64,000 nt of DNA from Haliea sp040221975 (GTDB lineage: Bacteria; Pseudomonadota; Gammaproteobacteria; Pseudomonadales; Halieaceae): contig JAVJWR010000033.1 in the NCBI GenBank assembly GCA_040221975.1, forward strand, positions 558,001-622,000. The letters run 5' to 3'. Below the pieces are notes generated by a model that searched no databases, had not been told where the DNA came from, and was given only the letters and a program-made list of their open reading frames with translations. Of this stretch, positions 17,102 to 25,929 are shown in pieces. Numbering within the stretch: the first letter of the stretch is position 1; the number at the start of each line of letters is the position of its first letter. Both the position numbers and the translations under genes were made by a program.

Positions 17102-18187
17102 CTATTCACCGCTCAATGGCTCGCCCTGCTCGCGATAAGCCTGCGGGGCCTGCCCCACCCAGGAGCGAAAGGCACGACTGAAGGCGCTGAGCTCGGAAAA
17201 ACCCAGCTCATAGGCGATTTCGGCGATGGGCATGGTGGTGCGCCGGAGATAGTATTTGGCGCGTTTGGCCCGGGCCAGGTTCTTTACCTCCCGAAAACTG
17301 CGACCCTCGCTGGACAATCTGCGCCGCAAGGTGCGGGGAGAGATGGCCAGCCGTTCCGCGATCTTTTCCAGAGTGGCGGACTCGTCCGCGCCACAGCGAA
17401 TGATTTCCCGGCAGAGAATGTCGACAAATCCATTGCCCGACTGCTCCGAGACGAAATAGGTCTTCATCGCGTTGACGAGAATCTCGTGCAGCAGATTGTG
17501 ACTGGTGTGGAATCGCTCCTGCAGGTAGCTGCGATCGAAAAACAGCCGGTTATCCGGGCAGGAAAACTTCACGGGTGCCTTGAAGAACGCTTCCAGTGCC
17601 TCTGCATTGCGGTCGTCGTCGTGGCTGAAACAGACCTGCTTGATGGGAACTGGTATCCGCGTGGCGGTATTGAGCGCCTGCACCAGAAAGCCCTGCAGGT
17701 ACTCGTTCAGCTGCTTGACCGCCACTCCCTCGGGAACGATTACCCGATAACTGAATTCAGCCAGTGACTTGCTGAAATCGAAGTTGATTGCAATTGCGGT
17801 ATCGACATAGCGGTCATAGTGGCACAGGCAGCGGATGCCATCCCCTACAGAGGGCGCAGCCAGCATGGCCAGGATAAGCAGGCTGGCGGATTCATAGTGA
17901 TAGCGCTGGGCCATGTGCAGCCCCATGCAGGGGTTGTCGCTGTACTGCGCCGCCAACTCCAGCAGGCTCGCGATCTGGCGCGCCGGTACCGCCGCATCCA
18001 GCTCTTCACAGCGGCTGGACTCAATACCGCACTGGCGAAATACCGGTTCCGGAGCAATGCCGTGATCCAGCAGGTAATCACGCACATAGGCGACAAAGCG
18101 AGGGGACAGGGATGGCTCAAGTTCATTCTGCACCGGCGTCTGGCGCAGCGCTTCCAGAGCAGCGACTTCAGCCCCGGGGCGATTCAT
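17102..18187 (-). CDS. AraC family regulator with arabinose-binding-type N-terminal domain
   Basis: The 361-aa protein has the two-domain layout of the OruR/ArgR-like AraC group: an N-terminal ligand domain (about residues 25-215, with PARQIASLLELAAQYSDNPCMGLHMA) and a C-terminal double helix-turn-helix (about 260-350) with LAISPRTLRRRLSSEG and IAYELGFSELSAFSRAFRSW. It begins 19 bases after the cytochrome c4 gene on the same strand and may be read with the aau cluster. It lies between the amine dehydrogenase genes and the amidohydrolase operon and could activate either or both. Confidence 0.9.
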   Translation of the reverse strand: MNRPGAEVAALEALRQTPVQNELEPSLSPRFVAYVRDYLLDHGIAPEPVFRQCGIESSRCEELDAAVPARQIASLLELAAQYSDNPCMGLHMAQRYHYESASLLILAMLAAPSVGDGIRCLCHYDRYVDTAIAINFDFSKSLAEFSYRVIVPEGVAVKQLNEYLQGFLVQALNTATRIPVPIKQVCFSHDDDRNAEALEAFFKAPVKFSCPDNRLFFDRSYLQERFHTSHNLLHEILVNAMKTYFVSEQSGNGFVDILCREIIRCGADESATLEKIAERLAISPRTLRRRLSSEGRSFREVKNLARAKRAKYYLRRTTMPIAEIAYELGFSELSAFSRAFRSWVGQAPQAYREQGEPLSGE

Positions 18188-18206
18188 TGCAAGCCGGCAC
18201 CCCCAC

Positions 18207-18770
18207 TCAGCGCTGAAGCTGGCTGTAGTAGGCAGCCAGCGCTTCGAAGTCCTTTTCGGCTACATTCGCTAGCGCAGCCTGCATGAAGGGATGGATGCGC
18301 ACATCGTGCTTGTAGGCCTGCAGTTGGGTCCGCAAATAGGCTGCGTGCTGCCCCGCGAGGATCGGCCATGCATCGGCGACCGGCTTGCCGGCGAAACCGT
18401 GACAGGCGGTGCAGCCTCCGGAAAGTTGCCTGCCCCGCTCCACCAACCCGGTATCGCCATTGGCCGCGGTGGCCGGTTCCTGCGCCGCATACCAGGACGC
18501 GAGGACGCGAATGTCATCATCGCTCAGATTCTGCACGAAAGGGTCCATCAGCGGATTGCTGCGTTCACCGGCACGCATGGCCGTGAGCTGCTGTGCCAGA
18601 TAGGTTTCGTGTTGCCCCGCCAGATTGGGCCAGGCAGGGGTGCCGGACACGCCGTTGGCTCCGTGACAGGCCACACAGGCCTGAACCTGTTTCGGCGGCG
18701 CCTCGGCCTGTGCCGCGCCAGTAACAAGAGCCGCAAGCAGCGCGGCGCCCACAATCAAATGCTTTTTCAT
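18207..18770 (-). CDS. Dihaem cytochrome c4-like periplasmic protein
   Basis: The 187-aa product has a cleavable signal peptide (MKKHLIVGAALLAALVTGAAQA) and two c-type haem sites, CVACH at residues 32-36 and CTACH at 120-124, in two similar halves. That is the layout of cytochrome c4, a periplasmic electron carrier to cytochrome oxidase. It follows the monohaem cytochrome gene by six bases. In this cluster it probably takes electrons from aromatic amine dehydrogenase, directly or through the monohaem protein. It is far too small to be MauG, the dihaem enzyme that completes tryptophan tryptophylquinone. Confidence 0.9.
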   Translation of the reverse strand: MKKHLIVGAALLAALVTGAAQAEAPPKQVQACVACHGANGVSGTPAWPNLAGQHETYLAQQLTAMRAGERSNPLMDPFVQNLSDDDIRVLASWYAAQEPATAANGDTGLVERGRQLSGGCTACHGFAGKPVADAWPILAGQHAAYLRTQLQAYKHDVRIHPFMQAALANVAEKDFEALAAYYSQLQR

Positions 18771-18776
18771 AAGGTT

Positions 18777-19202
18777 CTACTCTCTCGCATCGGCGCCGGC
18801 GATAGCGCGCAAAACTTGTTCCCGGTAGTCATCCACTTCATTCAACGGATTCTTGCGCAGCGGCCCGACTTCAGCGGCGGTAAAGGGTGTGAAGGGTAAT
18901 TGCAGGCTGTCGCCGGCAAACTCATACACTATCCAGTTCAGCACCGCCGCCAGGCGCTCGTCACTCAGCGCGGACGTTGCCGAACCGGGTACCCGCACCA
19001 GATATTCGCGCCCTGCCTCACTCTGGAGAAACACACCAACGTGTCCTTTCATGGCCGGCACACTACCGGACCCGGATCCGTCCGGTGTGTGGCAGCCCTG
19101 GCAGTTCATTTGGTAGTCGAATACTACCCGGCCACTATCGTCGGCCGCCGCCAGCAGCGCAGTGGACCAGAGCAGAACCGGCAGCAGGATCAGCCTGAAC
19201 AT
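18777..19202 (-). CDS. Monohaem cytochrome c of the aau cluster
   Basis: This 141-aa exported protein has a signal peptide and one haem site, CQGCH at residues 34-38, followed by a long C-terminal part with FTPFTAAEVGPLRKNPLNEVDDYRE. Its start codon shares one base with the aauA stop (TGATG), so translation is coupled. In the described Alcaligenes faecalis aau cluster, orf-2 just after aauA encodes a small periplasmic monohaem cytochrome c; this gene has the same place and kind. It is the likely first electron acceptor of the amine dehydrogenase. Confidence 0.88.
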   Translation of the reverse strand: MFRLILLPVLLWSTALLAAADDSGRVVFDYQMNCQGCHTPDGSGSGSVPAMKGHVGVFLQSEAGREYLVRVPGSATSALSDERLAAVLNWIVYEFAGDSLQLPFTPFTAAEVGPLRKNPLNEVDDYREQVLRAIAGADARE

Positions 19203-19720
19203 CAGTCGTCAAACGCCACGCCGACCACAATGGCCGTTGAACAGTGATAGGTGACACTGGCAGTACCCAGACACCAGTTCAGGTCATTGGTCTTGTCGGG
19301 CCGGTAGACCGGACGATCGCCCTCGTCGCGCATGCACAGGCAGGCACCACAGGAAGACTTGCCACAGCAATCGTTGTAGGAAATCACGTAATTGCGACCG
19401 TCCGCCGGATTGTGACAGGTCCCGATCCAGGTCACCGGTGACATTTCAGTACCGGGAGGACAGGTGTTGGCGCTGCCACCACAGCAATCACAGAGAAAGC
19501 CGTCGATGGCACAGTAGCGCCAATAGTCACAGCTGCTGGGGTCACCTTCCTCCACCGGTCGTCCCGTGCCCTCGTTACCGGCAGCACGGGCAACCGGCAA
19601 CAGGGGAATGCTGGCACCACCGACCAGCATGGCGCCAAGTCCTTTCAGCAGCCCGCGGCGGGAGCTGTGTTGCGCCAGTTGCCTGCTGCGCTGCTCAAAT
19701 ACCCTGTCAAAGAAATTCAT
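19202..19720 (-). CDS. aauA: Aromatic amine dehydrogenase small subunit (TTQ precursor)
   Basis: The 172-aa protein is the quinoprotein light chain of the methylamine/aralkylamine dehydrogenase family. It has a twin-arginine signal (SRRGLLKGL), a cysteine-rich body with 14 Cys in the family spacing (CDYWRYCAIDGFLCDCC), and the two tryptophans that are crosslinked to tryptophan tryptophylquinone, W98 in VTWIGTC and W149 in LNWCLG. The catalytic aspartates are conserved: D73 in AIDGF and D117 in YNDCCGK. The enzyme oxidatively deaminates primary amines in the periplasm. I favour the aromatic type because the cluster is aauBEDA with no mauFGLMN, as known for aau; sequence alone does not exclude methylamine. 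Confidence 0.92.
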   Translation of the reverse strand: MNFFDRVFEQRSRQLAQHSSRRGLLKGLGAMLVGGASIPLLPVARAAGNEGTGRPVEEGDPSSCDYWRYCAIDGFLCDCCGGSANTCPPGTEMSPVTWIGTCHNPADGRNYVISYNDCCGKSSCGACLCMRDEGDRPVYRPDKTNDLNWCLGTASVTYHCSTAIVVGVAFDD

Positions 19721-20337
19721 GCCTTGTCTGCCTCCACATAGTGCACGGCTTCGCGCTTGCTCATATAGTCCTGTATTGACGCGACCTTTCGTTCCTTGGC
19801 TTCAAACAGGCTGTCCAGGTGTTCACGTGAATTGATGATACCCATGGAGGCGATCGTGCCCTGCTCATCGATCAATACCCCATAGGGCAGTTTGGATACC
19901 CCGAAGGCCTTGCCCGCAATTTCCGATACCGCGTAGGGAAAGCCTGCCAATTCCTTGCGCTTGACATAGCCCGCGTGATCCTGCTCATCGCCATCACTGA
20001 CCAGCACCACCTCCACCCAGTCAGCCTCTGCGCGTGCCGCAGACTTCAGTGCCGGCGTCAGCTCATTGCAGATGGGGCAGTCCGGTGACAGGAAAAACAG
20101 CAACTGGGACTTGGCCCTGCCCGCCCCACCGATTTGCTCGGAGCGCCCGTCAAGCGTCGCCAGTGCAAGCTCGGGCGCAGGAGAACCCACCTTCAGCTTC
20201 TGGTTCAGCATCAGCGCTCCAGCGGGCGCCACCCGCTCGTAGAGAACGCCAATCTGGCGAGCAAGCGCCAGGTTGACCAGCACCATGGCGACGAAGCCCA
20301 GCCACAGGACAATGTTCGAAATTACCAACAACTCCAT
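19717..20337 (-). CDS. aauD: Thioredoxin-like amine dehydrogenase maturation protein
   Basis: This 206-aa MauD/AauD homologue has one N-terminal membrane helix (about residues 5-25) and a periplasmic thioredoxin-like domain with the CPIC redox motif near residue 92 (LSPDCPICNEL). It is needed for disulfide formation or reshuffling in the small subunit. Its stop overlaps the aauA start (ATGA), which fits stoichiometric production of chaperone and client. The cis-proline strand LPYGVLID is visible near residue 150. Confidence 0.92.
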   Translation of the reverse strand: MELLVISNIVLWLGFVAMVLVNLALARQIGVLYERVAPAGALMLNQKLKVGSPAPELALATLDGRSEQIGGAGRAKSQLLFFLSPDCPICNELTPALKSAARAEADWVEVVLVSDGDEQDHAGYVKRKELAGFPYAVSEIAGKAFGVSKLPYGVLIDEQGTIASMGIINSREHLDSLFEAKERKVASIQDYMSKREAVHYVEADKA

Positions 20338-20341
20338 AGTC

Positions 20342-20881
20342 CTACCTGCTCCTGGCCATGTGCTGGCTATTGCTTATCAATTGTTCGGCGCCGAGGTACA
20401 GGGCGACGAGAAATCCGGCCATGCACAGCGCCAGCAGGATACCGGCGCCCGACAGGGCCATGGGCTCGAGCGGTAACGCCAACAGCAGGGCCAATCCCGC
20501 GATCAACAGATTGCGGACCACCAGTGCCGGGCTAACCAGCACCTCCGACGCCGGGCCGGCACAGCCACACCGCAGGTCGCGGCGCCCCAGCACCAGTTGC
20601 CAGGCCATCATCAGCGCGTAGGCGGCCAGCAGGGCGGCGGCTGCGATCGCAGCGGCTGCCCGCGTCTGTGGCGGCAACAGCGCCAGCGCGATCACAATTT
20701 CCACAACACCGACCGGGTAAACCAGTACGTCCCGCCACAGGGGTCGCAGCGGCGCCGGCAGATACTGCGCCGCGAGTTCGCTGAACTGCGCCGGGTATCG
20801 AAGCTTGTGCAGGCCGGCAACCACGAACAGCCAGGCGACGAAGCCCGCCAGGGCAATGGCCACCACTTCCGGCAACAGCAT
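20342..20881 (-). CDS. aauE: MauE/AauE membrane maturation protein
   Basis: A 179-aa inner-membrane protein with about four to five hydrophobic helices and a CGC motif (RCGCAGPAS) near residue 105. It is the MauE type that partners MauD in export and folding of the small subunit, perhaps passing redox equivalents across the membrane. I place the start at the ATG at 20881, one base after the aauB stop; an ATG at 20896 within aauB is possible but has no better ribosome site. It precedes aauD by four bases. Confidence 0.88.
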   Translation of the reverse strand: MLLPEVVAIALAGFVAWLFVVAGLHKLRYPAQFSELAAQYLPAPLRPLWRDVLVYPVGVVEIVIALALLPPQTRAAAAIAAAALLAAYALMMAWQLVLGRRDLRCGCAGPASEVLVSPALVVRNLLIAGLALLLALPLEPMALSGAGILLALCMAGFLVALYLGAEQLISNSQHMARSR

Positions 20882-20882
20882 G

Positions 20883-22052
20883 CTAGCGGGCACCATGCAA
20901 CATCAGCGGCGTGTTCTGACCCAGGCCGGTGATGGTTTTGAGAAACTCACCGCTCAGTGCATCATACAGTTCCAGGCTCATGTCCACGGGATTGGTGACC
21001 AGCAACTTCGGCTCCGAGCCCCGGCTGACCGCCAGTGACAGGCCCCACTCCCGCAAGGCAATACGGGCCACCCGCGTCTGGCTGGCGGGATCATAGACCC
21101 ATACCTCGGCGCCACCACCGTTGTGGCTGCCATCCTGGGCTTCGGGATGCATCAGTACGTAGAAGCGGCCCAGGTCGTCCTCCGCGGTGATGCCGATACC
21201 ACCGGGAGCCCAGTCCTGTGCCCGCTCGGCTTCGGGCACCAGGTGCCAGGCTGTCCCCACCTCGGCCACCTTGCCACTGACATCGACGGGAATGACTTCG
21301 CCGGCGAAAGTTGGGAAGTAGGCCATGTCGCCGATAATGGCGGGGCGCTCGAAAATCGGTGAATCATCTGAATCGAAGAAGGGCTCGGTGCGCACCTGTG
21401 TCACGATACTGCCATCCGCGGCCAGTTCGGTGCTCAGGAAGCGACCATCGGCACAGAGTGAACTGAAACCGCGCTCGCCGGCGGGATAGGTGAGGACACA
21501 GCCCGGAGTACCGATATCACCGATGATCCTGCGCTCCTCGAGATCCACCAGTGTGACCGACGCGGCGGGACTGAAGTTGGCAACGGCCAGCCAGCGGTCC
21601 TCGTTCAGCAGCAACAGCGCATCGCGCTCCGGCAGTCCCATGAAACGCTTGCCCTGGGGCAGGACCACCTCCGCTACCGGGCTCAGGTTTTCCTGATCCC
21701 AGATCGTGAGAACATCGGTGCGCTCGCCGCGAGCACCACGGGTCTGGAAGGTTTCGGTCGCGTAGATCTCGGCGCGACTGGCCGACTGCTTGATATTGCC
21801 GATCATCGCAACGTTGAAACTGCCCTGTACCTGCTGCGCTACCGTGTCCTCGTTGCTATCCAGCACCCAGACCTTGCCATCGGACATATGGTAGAACGCA
21901 GCATCGTGCACCAGGAACCAGCTTTCGGGGTAATCCCGTGGCAGGGTCTCGACAATGCCAATGGGTTCCACCGGCAGTGGCGGTGGTTGGTCGCTGGCCG
22001 ATGACTGTGTCGCTGCCACCAAACCACAGAGCACAGCGGCTAATGCGCGCAT
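20883..22052 (-). CDS. aauB: Aromatic amine dehydrogenase large subunit
   Basis: The 389-aa product is the heavy chain of the family, a seven-bladed beta-propeller that forms a heterotetramer with the TTQ subunit in the periplasm. A signal peptide MRALAAVLCGLVAATQSSA starts at the ATG at 22052, which has AAAGGA upstream. Typical segments include WFLVHDAAFYHMSDGKVWVLD, SFNVAMIGNI, AEIYATETF and GGAEVWVYDPASQTRVARI. Gene order aauB-aauE-aauD-aauA equals the described aromatic amine dehydrogenase cluster. An aldehyde dehydrogenase lies just upstream. Confidence 0.92.
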   Translation of the reverse strand: MRALAAVLCGLVAATQSSASDQPPPLPVEPIGIVETLPRDYPESWFLVHDAAFYHMSDGKVWVLDSNEDTVAQQVQGSFNVAMIGNIKQSASRAEIYATETFQTRGARGERTDVLTIWDQENLSPVAEVVLPQGKRFMGLPERDALLLLNEDRWLAVANFSPAASVTLVDLEERRIIGDIGTPGCVLTYPAGERGFSSLCADGRFLSTELAADGSIVTQVRTEPFFDSDDSPIFERPAIIGDMAYFPTFAGEVIPVDVSGKVAEVGTAWHLVPEAERAQDWAPGGIGITAEDDLGRFYVLMHPEAQDGSHNGGGAEVWVYDPASQTRVARIALREWGLSLAVSRGSEPKLLVTNPVDMSLELYDALSGEFLKTITGLGQNTPLMLHGAR

Positions 22053-22086
22053 TTCAGGTCCTTTCCACATAGTCTGTTTTCCCGTC

Positions 22087-23508
22087 TCAGGTCTTGCTGA
22101 TATAGACCGTCTGGATATTGGTGTACTCCTCCAGACCGTAACGCCCGAACTCCACCCCGATGCCGGACTCCTTCGAACCTCCAAAAGGCGCATCGGGCTG
22201 AATCATGGCATGGGTATTGACCCAGGCGGTACCGCACTCCAGGCGACTGGCCAGCGCCGCCGCTTTCTGCGGGTCGCCCGACCACACAGAACCGCCGAGC
22301 CCACTGGGGCTGTCATTGGCGCGGCGCAGGGCATCTTCCACGTCACTGAACTTCATGACCGGCAAAATCGGCCCGAAGGGCTCTTCCCGCACCAGCCGGG
22401 TATCATCGGCAATGTCCGCCACAATAGTAACCGGATAGAAGTACCCCGGACCAGGCATGGGCTCGCCACCGGTAAGAAAACGCGCGCCACTCGCCCTGGC
22501 TTCGTCTGCCATGGCACAGACCTTGGCGAACTGGGCCTTGTTCTGGACCGGGCCAAAGTCGGGGTCGGTGCTGCCGTCCGCTGTCGTGACGCTGTTCGCC
22601 AGCGCCACCAGGGCATCGCACATCTCCTCGTAAATATCCTCGTGCACGTACAGGCGCTTGAGCGCGGCGCAGGTCTGGCCATTGTTGAACATGGCAGTGG
22701 CAAAGACCTTGGGGGCAATCGCCGCCACATCGACATCCGGCAACACAATGGCCGCGTCGTTGCCGCCCAGCTCGAGGGTCAGGCGCTTGAGGTTGCAGGA
22801 GGCATTTTGCATGATCTTCTTGCCGGTCGCGGTGGAGCCGGTAAAAACAATCTTGTTGATGTCGGGGTGATTGGTCATGGCCGCCCCCAGACTGCCATCA
22901 CCGGTGACCACGTTGAACACGCCAGGAGGCAACAGGTCATTGATGATCTCCGCAAACCGCAGGGTCGTCAGCGGCGTGTACTCCGAGGGCTTCAAAACCA
23001 CGGTGTTACCGCTGCGCAAGGCGGGCATGACATGCCAAATCGCAATCATGAGCGGGAAGTTCCAGGGCGTAATCGAGCCCACCACACCCAGCGGCTTGCG
23101 GTGCACCTCGATGCGCGCCTCCTCGTTGTCCTGGATCACATCCACCGGCAACTCCAGGTCGGCCGCGGCGTGGCACCAGGCCAGGGTGCCACCGATCTCG
23201 AAGGCCGCGCCCATGCCGGCAAAGCCGGTGCCGGGCTTGCCCTGTTCCAGGGTCAGCAGAGACACCAGTTCCGCCTGGTGCTCCTCGATCGCCTGGCCTA
23301 TCTGATGAATGATGGCGCCGCGCTCGGCGCCGGGCCGCGCACTCCAGGCGGGGAACGCCGCCCTGGCTGCCGCAACCGCCTGCTCGAGATGGGCCTCGGT
23401 GGCCTTCGGGCACCGGGCCGCAACTTCCTCGGTGGCGGGATTGATAACCGGAAAAGTGGCATCGGACCCCACCTTCTGGCCGTTGATGATCATCTGGTAC
23501 TCGCTCAT
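22087..23508 (-). CDS. NAD(P)+-dependent aldehyde dehydrogenase
   Basis: This 473-aa enzyme has the full ALDH signature set: ITPWNFP near residue 147, FTGSTATGKKI near 222, the general-base Glu in LELGGND near 246 and the catalytic Cys in NNGQTCAALKR near 280. It lies between a TonB receptor (28 bases) and aauB (34 bases), so it probably oxidises the aldehyde from the amine dehydrogenase, such as phenylacetaldehyde or a hydroxylated form, to the acid. No signal peptide is seen, so the aldehyde must enter the cytoplasm. Substrate is inferred from context. Confidence 0.92.
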   Translation of the reverse strand: MSEYQMIINGQKVGSDATFPVINPATEEVAARCPKATEAHLEQAVAAARAAFPAWSARPGAERGAIIHQIGQAIEEHQAELVSLLTLEQGKPGTGFAGMGAAFEIGGTLAWCHAAADLELPVDVIQDNEEARIEVHRKPLGVVGSITPWNFPLMIAIWHVMPALRSGNTVVLKPSEYTPLTTLRFAEIINDLLPPGVFNVVTGDGSLGAAMTNHPDINKIVFTGSTATGKKIMQNASCNLKRLTLELGGNDAAIVLPDVDVAAIAPKVFATAMFNNGQTCAALKRLYVHEDIYEEMCDALVALANSVTTADGSTDPDFGPVQNKAQFAKVCAMADEARASGARFLTGGEPMPGPGYFYPVTIVADIADDTRLVREEPFGPILPVMKFSDVEDALRRANDSPSGLGGSVWSGDPQKAAALASRLECGTAWVNTHAMIQPDAPFGGSKESGIGVEFGRYGLEEYTNIQTVYISKT

Positions 23509-23536
23509 GAAAACTCCGTCGATTCTTGTCTGTGTG

Positions 23537-25732
23537 CTAGAAGTTGTAGGTCACGGTGGCGCCATACCAGCGCGGCGGCGCAAAGACCTCCTCGCTGATC
23601 CCCAGCAAGCCCAGGTCCAGGTTGTACAGGCGATACTCTTCGTCCCCGGCATTCTTCACCCAACCGGCCACTTCCCAGGTATCGTTCGCATTGGCCCAGG
23701 ACAGGCGCGCGTTCCAGACCAGATAGGAGTCCTCTGCGGAGATATCGGAATTGGTGGCTTCAATGAACTGCTTGTCGTTCCAGACACCGTCCACCTGGGC
23801 CGCCAGCCTACCGCCGAAGGCATCCCACTCGTAGCGCACCAGGCTGTTGAAGCTCCACTTGGGCGCATTGGGGAACTCCGCTTCAACCGTGCCCCCGAAG
23901 ACATCGGGCACCGCGTCCACGCTGGAATTGATGTAGGCCGCACCGAACAGGAGATCCAGCCCCGGCATGGGATTGATTGTCAACTCCACTTCACCGCCAT
24001 TGGAGTCAGCGTCGGAGTTGGTCACCTGCGGCGTCAGGCCGAGAATCGAGAACGCCTGGTAGTCCTCATAGTCGTAGTAGTAGATCGCCGCGTTGAGTCG
24101 CGCAAAGTCCGTCAGGTCGGTCTTGATGCCCAGCTCCCAGGACGTCAGGACTTCCTCGTCATGCTTGAGGTTGCCCGGTTCGATGGCAGCAACCGTGCCC
24201 AGTGGATCGATGGACCAGTTGCCGCCCTTGATACCGCGGTTCCAGGAGCCATACACCAGGGTACCGTTGCCGGTCATGTAATTGAGCTGCAGCCGCGCGG
24301 CGACATCGTCGTATTCGATTTCATCGAGGCCGGCAATCGGCACCGCGGAAATGTCAAACACCTGGGTCAGGGGAATCCCGGCGTCCGGCTCAACGTACTG
24401 CTGCAGGAACTCCAGGTCCTTGCTGTCATCGGACCAGCGCAGGCCTGCAATCAGGGTCAACTGCTGGGTAAAGTCATACTCCACCTGGCCAAACACCGAC
24501 CAGTTGCTGGAGTCGAGCGTGTAATCGGTGAACTGCGCTGCAGAATCGGAGATCGCTCCGGACCCTTCGAGGATAGCCGCACCGCGAACGCTGGAGTTGT
24601 TTTCGGTGGTCATGTCCAGGTAGTAGAGGCCGGTCTGCCAGCGCAGGCGATCGCTGCCTCCCGACAGGCGGAATTCCTGCGAGAAGGTCTCGAACTCGGT
24701 ATTGTTTTCATAGGGGAAGAAAAACAGACCGCCACCGGCGTCTTCCAGGTAGTCCTTGTCCAGATCCATGTAATTGGTGATGGACACCAGTTCCACATCC
24801 GCCGACAGATTCCAGGTCAGGGTTGAGGTGACGTTGGTGGAGTCGCGGCTGTAGCTGCCCTCGATGGAGGAGGCATGCTCAAGCCCGCCGGTGAGACGCC
24901 CGGGCACGTCGACGCCCAGGCCGGTCTCGGGGTCGAAGTCGGCGAAGTTGATGGAGTAGGTGCCTGAAGGCACGTCGTCATCCTTGGATTTCGTCACCCG
25001 CAGGTCGAACAGCAGATCGTCGGTGAGATCCACCTGGACTGACCCCCGCAGGGTGTAGCCGTCCGCACCGTGCGCGTCGCGGATACCCGGCACCACGGAC
25101 TCCGTGTAGCCGTCGTTTTCCTCCCAACGACCGGCCAGTCGGCCGCGCACGGTATCACTGAAGCCGCCACCGATGGCGCCCTCCAGGGCACGCATGCCGA
25201 ATTCGCCGCCCTGCACGCGCAGGTAACCGTTCAACTCCTGATCCCTGGCGCCGTTGGTCAGGTAGTGGACCAGGCCACCGGTAGTATTGCGACCGAACAG
25301 CGTCCCCTGCGGGCCCCGCAGCACCTCAACCCGGTCGACATCAAACAGCTGGCCGTTGATCGCGTTCATGCTGGGAACATAGGCCCCATCGACATAGACC
25401 GCTACCGGTGCCTCAAGATTGTCCTGGAAATTGTTCTGGGATATGCCGCGCAGGTTGATGATGGTGAAGGCGGGCGTAAACGTCTGCAGCTGCATCGCGG
25501 GCACCTGCTGGGTGATATCCACCGAGTTGGTCATCCCCAGCGCATCCAGCTGGTTGCCGTCGAAGGCGGTGACCGAAATCCCCACGTCCTGCAGGTTTTG
25601 CTCCCGCTTCTGCGCGGTGACGGTCACTTCCTCCAGCACTTGTGCCTGAACCGTTGTGGCCAGCAGACAGATGGCGGTGCTACCCACAAGATGTGACAAG
25701 GCCTTGGGAATGGGTCGTCTGGCAGTCTTCAT
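23537..25732 (-). CDS. TonB-dependent outer membrane receptor of the aau operon
   Basis: A 731-aa TonB-dependent transporter. The signal peptide ends near VQAQV, followed by a TonB box region EEVTVTAQKREQ, the plug motif INLRGISQNNF and RVEVLRGPQGTLFGRNTTGG near residue 140, and a barrel ending WYGATVTYNF. It is the first gene of the minus-strand aau run; the ATG at 25732 has AAAGGGAT upstream. Uptake of an aromatic amine or its conjugate across the outer membrane is inferred from its neighbours. It is about 80 residues shorter than the receptor at 12706-15153 and not a recent duplicate. Confidence 0.93.
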   Translation of the reverse strand: MKTARRPIPKALSHLVGSTAICLLATTVQAQVLEEVTVTAQKREQNLQDVGISVTAFDGNQLDALGMTNSVDITQQVPAMQLQTFTPAFTIINLRGISQNNFQDNLEAPVAVYVDGAYVPSMNAINGQLFDVDRVEVLRGPQGTLFGRNTTGGLVHYLTNGARDQELNGYLRVQGGEFGMRALEGAIGGGFSDTVRGRLAGRWEENDGYTESVVPGIRDAHGADGYTLRGSVQVDLTDDLLFDLRVTKSKDDDVPSGTYSINFADFDPETGLGVDVPGRLTGGLEHASSIEGSYSRDSTNVTSTLTWNLSADVELVSITNYMDLDKDYLEDAGGGLFFFPYENNTEFETFSQEFRLSGGSDRLRWQTGLYYLDMTTENNSSVRGAAILEGSGAISDSAAQFTDYTLDSSNWSVFGQVEYDFTQQLTLIAGLRWSDDSKDLEFLQQYVEPDAGIPLTQVFDISAVPIAGLDEIEYDDVAARLQLNYMTGNGTLVYGSWNRGIKGGNWSIDPLGTVAAIEPGNLKHDEEVLTSWELGIKTDLTDFARLNAAIYYYDYEDYQAFSILGLTPQVTNSDADSNGGEVELTINPMPGLDLLFGAAYINSSVDAVPDVFGGTVEAEFPNAPKWSFNSLVRYEWDAFGGRLAAQVDGVWNDKQFIEATNSDISAEDSYLVWNARLSWANANDTWEVAGWVKNAGDEEYRLYNLDLGLLGISEEVFAPPRWYGATVTYNF

Positions 25733-25929
25733 GTGCTATCCCTTTAAGTGGTCATTCTGAATTTCTGTAACCTGCCATTAAAACAGACCTGCCGGGAAGA
25801 CGTTTGCGCGCCAGCGAAGTCATGGCTTGACTGAGCGCGAAGCGCCACATCTGGCTATTGGGTCAATCGACAAACTATGAGCCCTGCTTTAGACTTTCGC
25901 GATATCCACCAACGTATAGCAGCTCACCT

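Noticed and set aside
18207..18770. Dihaem cytochrome as a possible MauG
   Set aside because: Too short and of cytochrome c4 layout; MauG is about twice as large with peroxidase-like domains.
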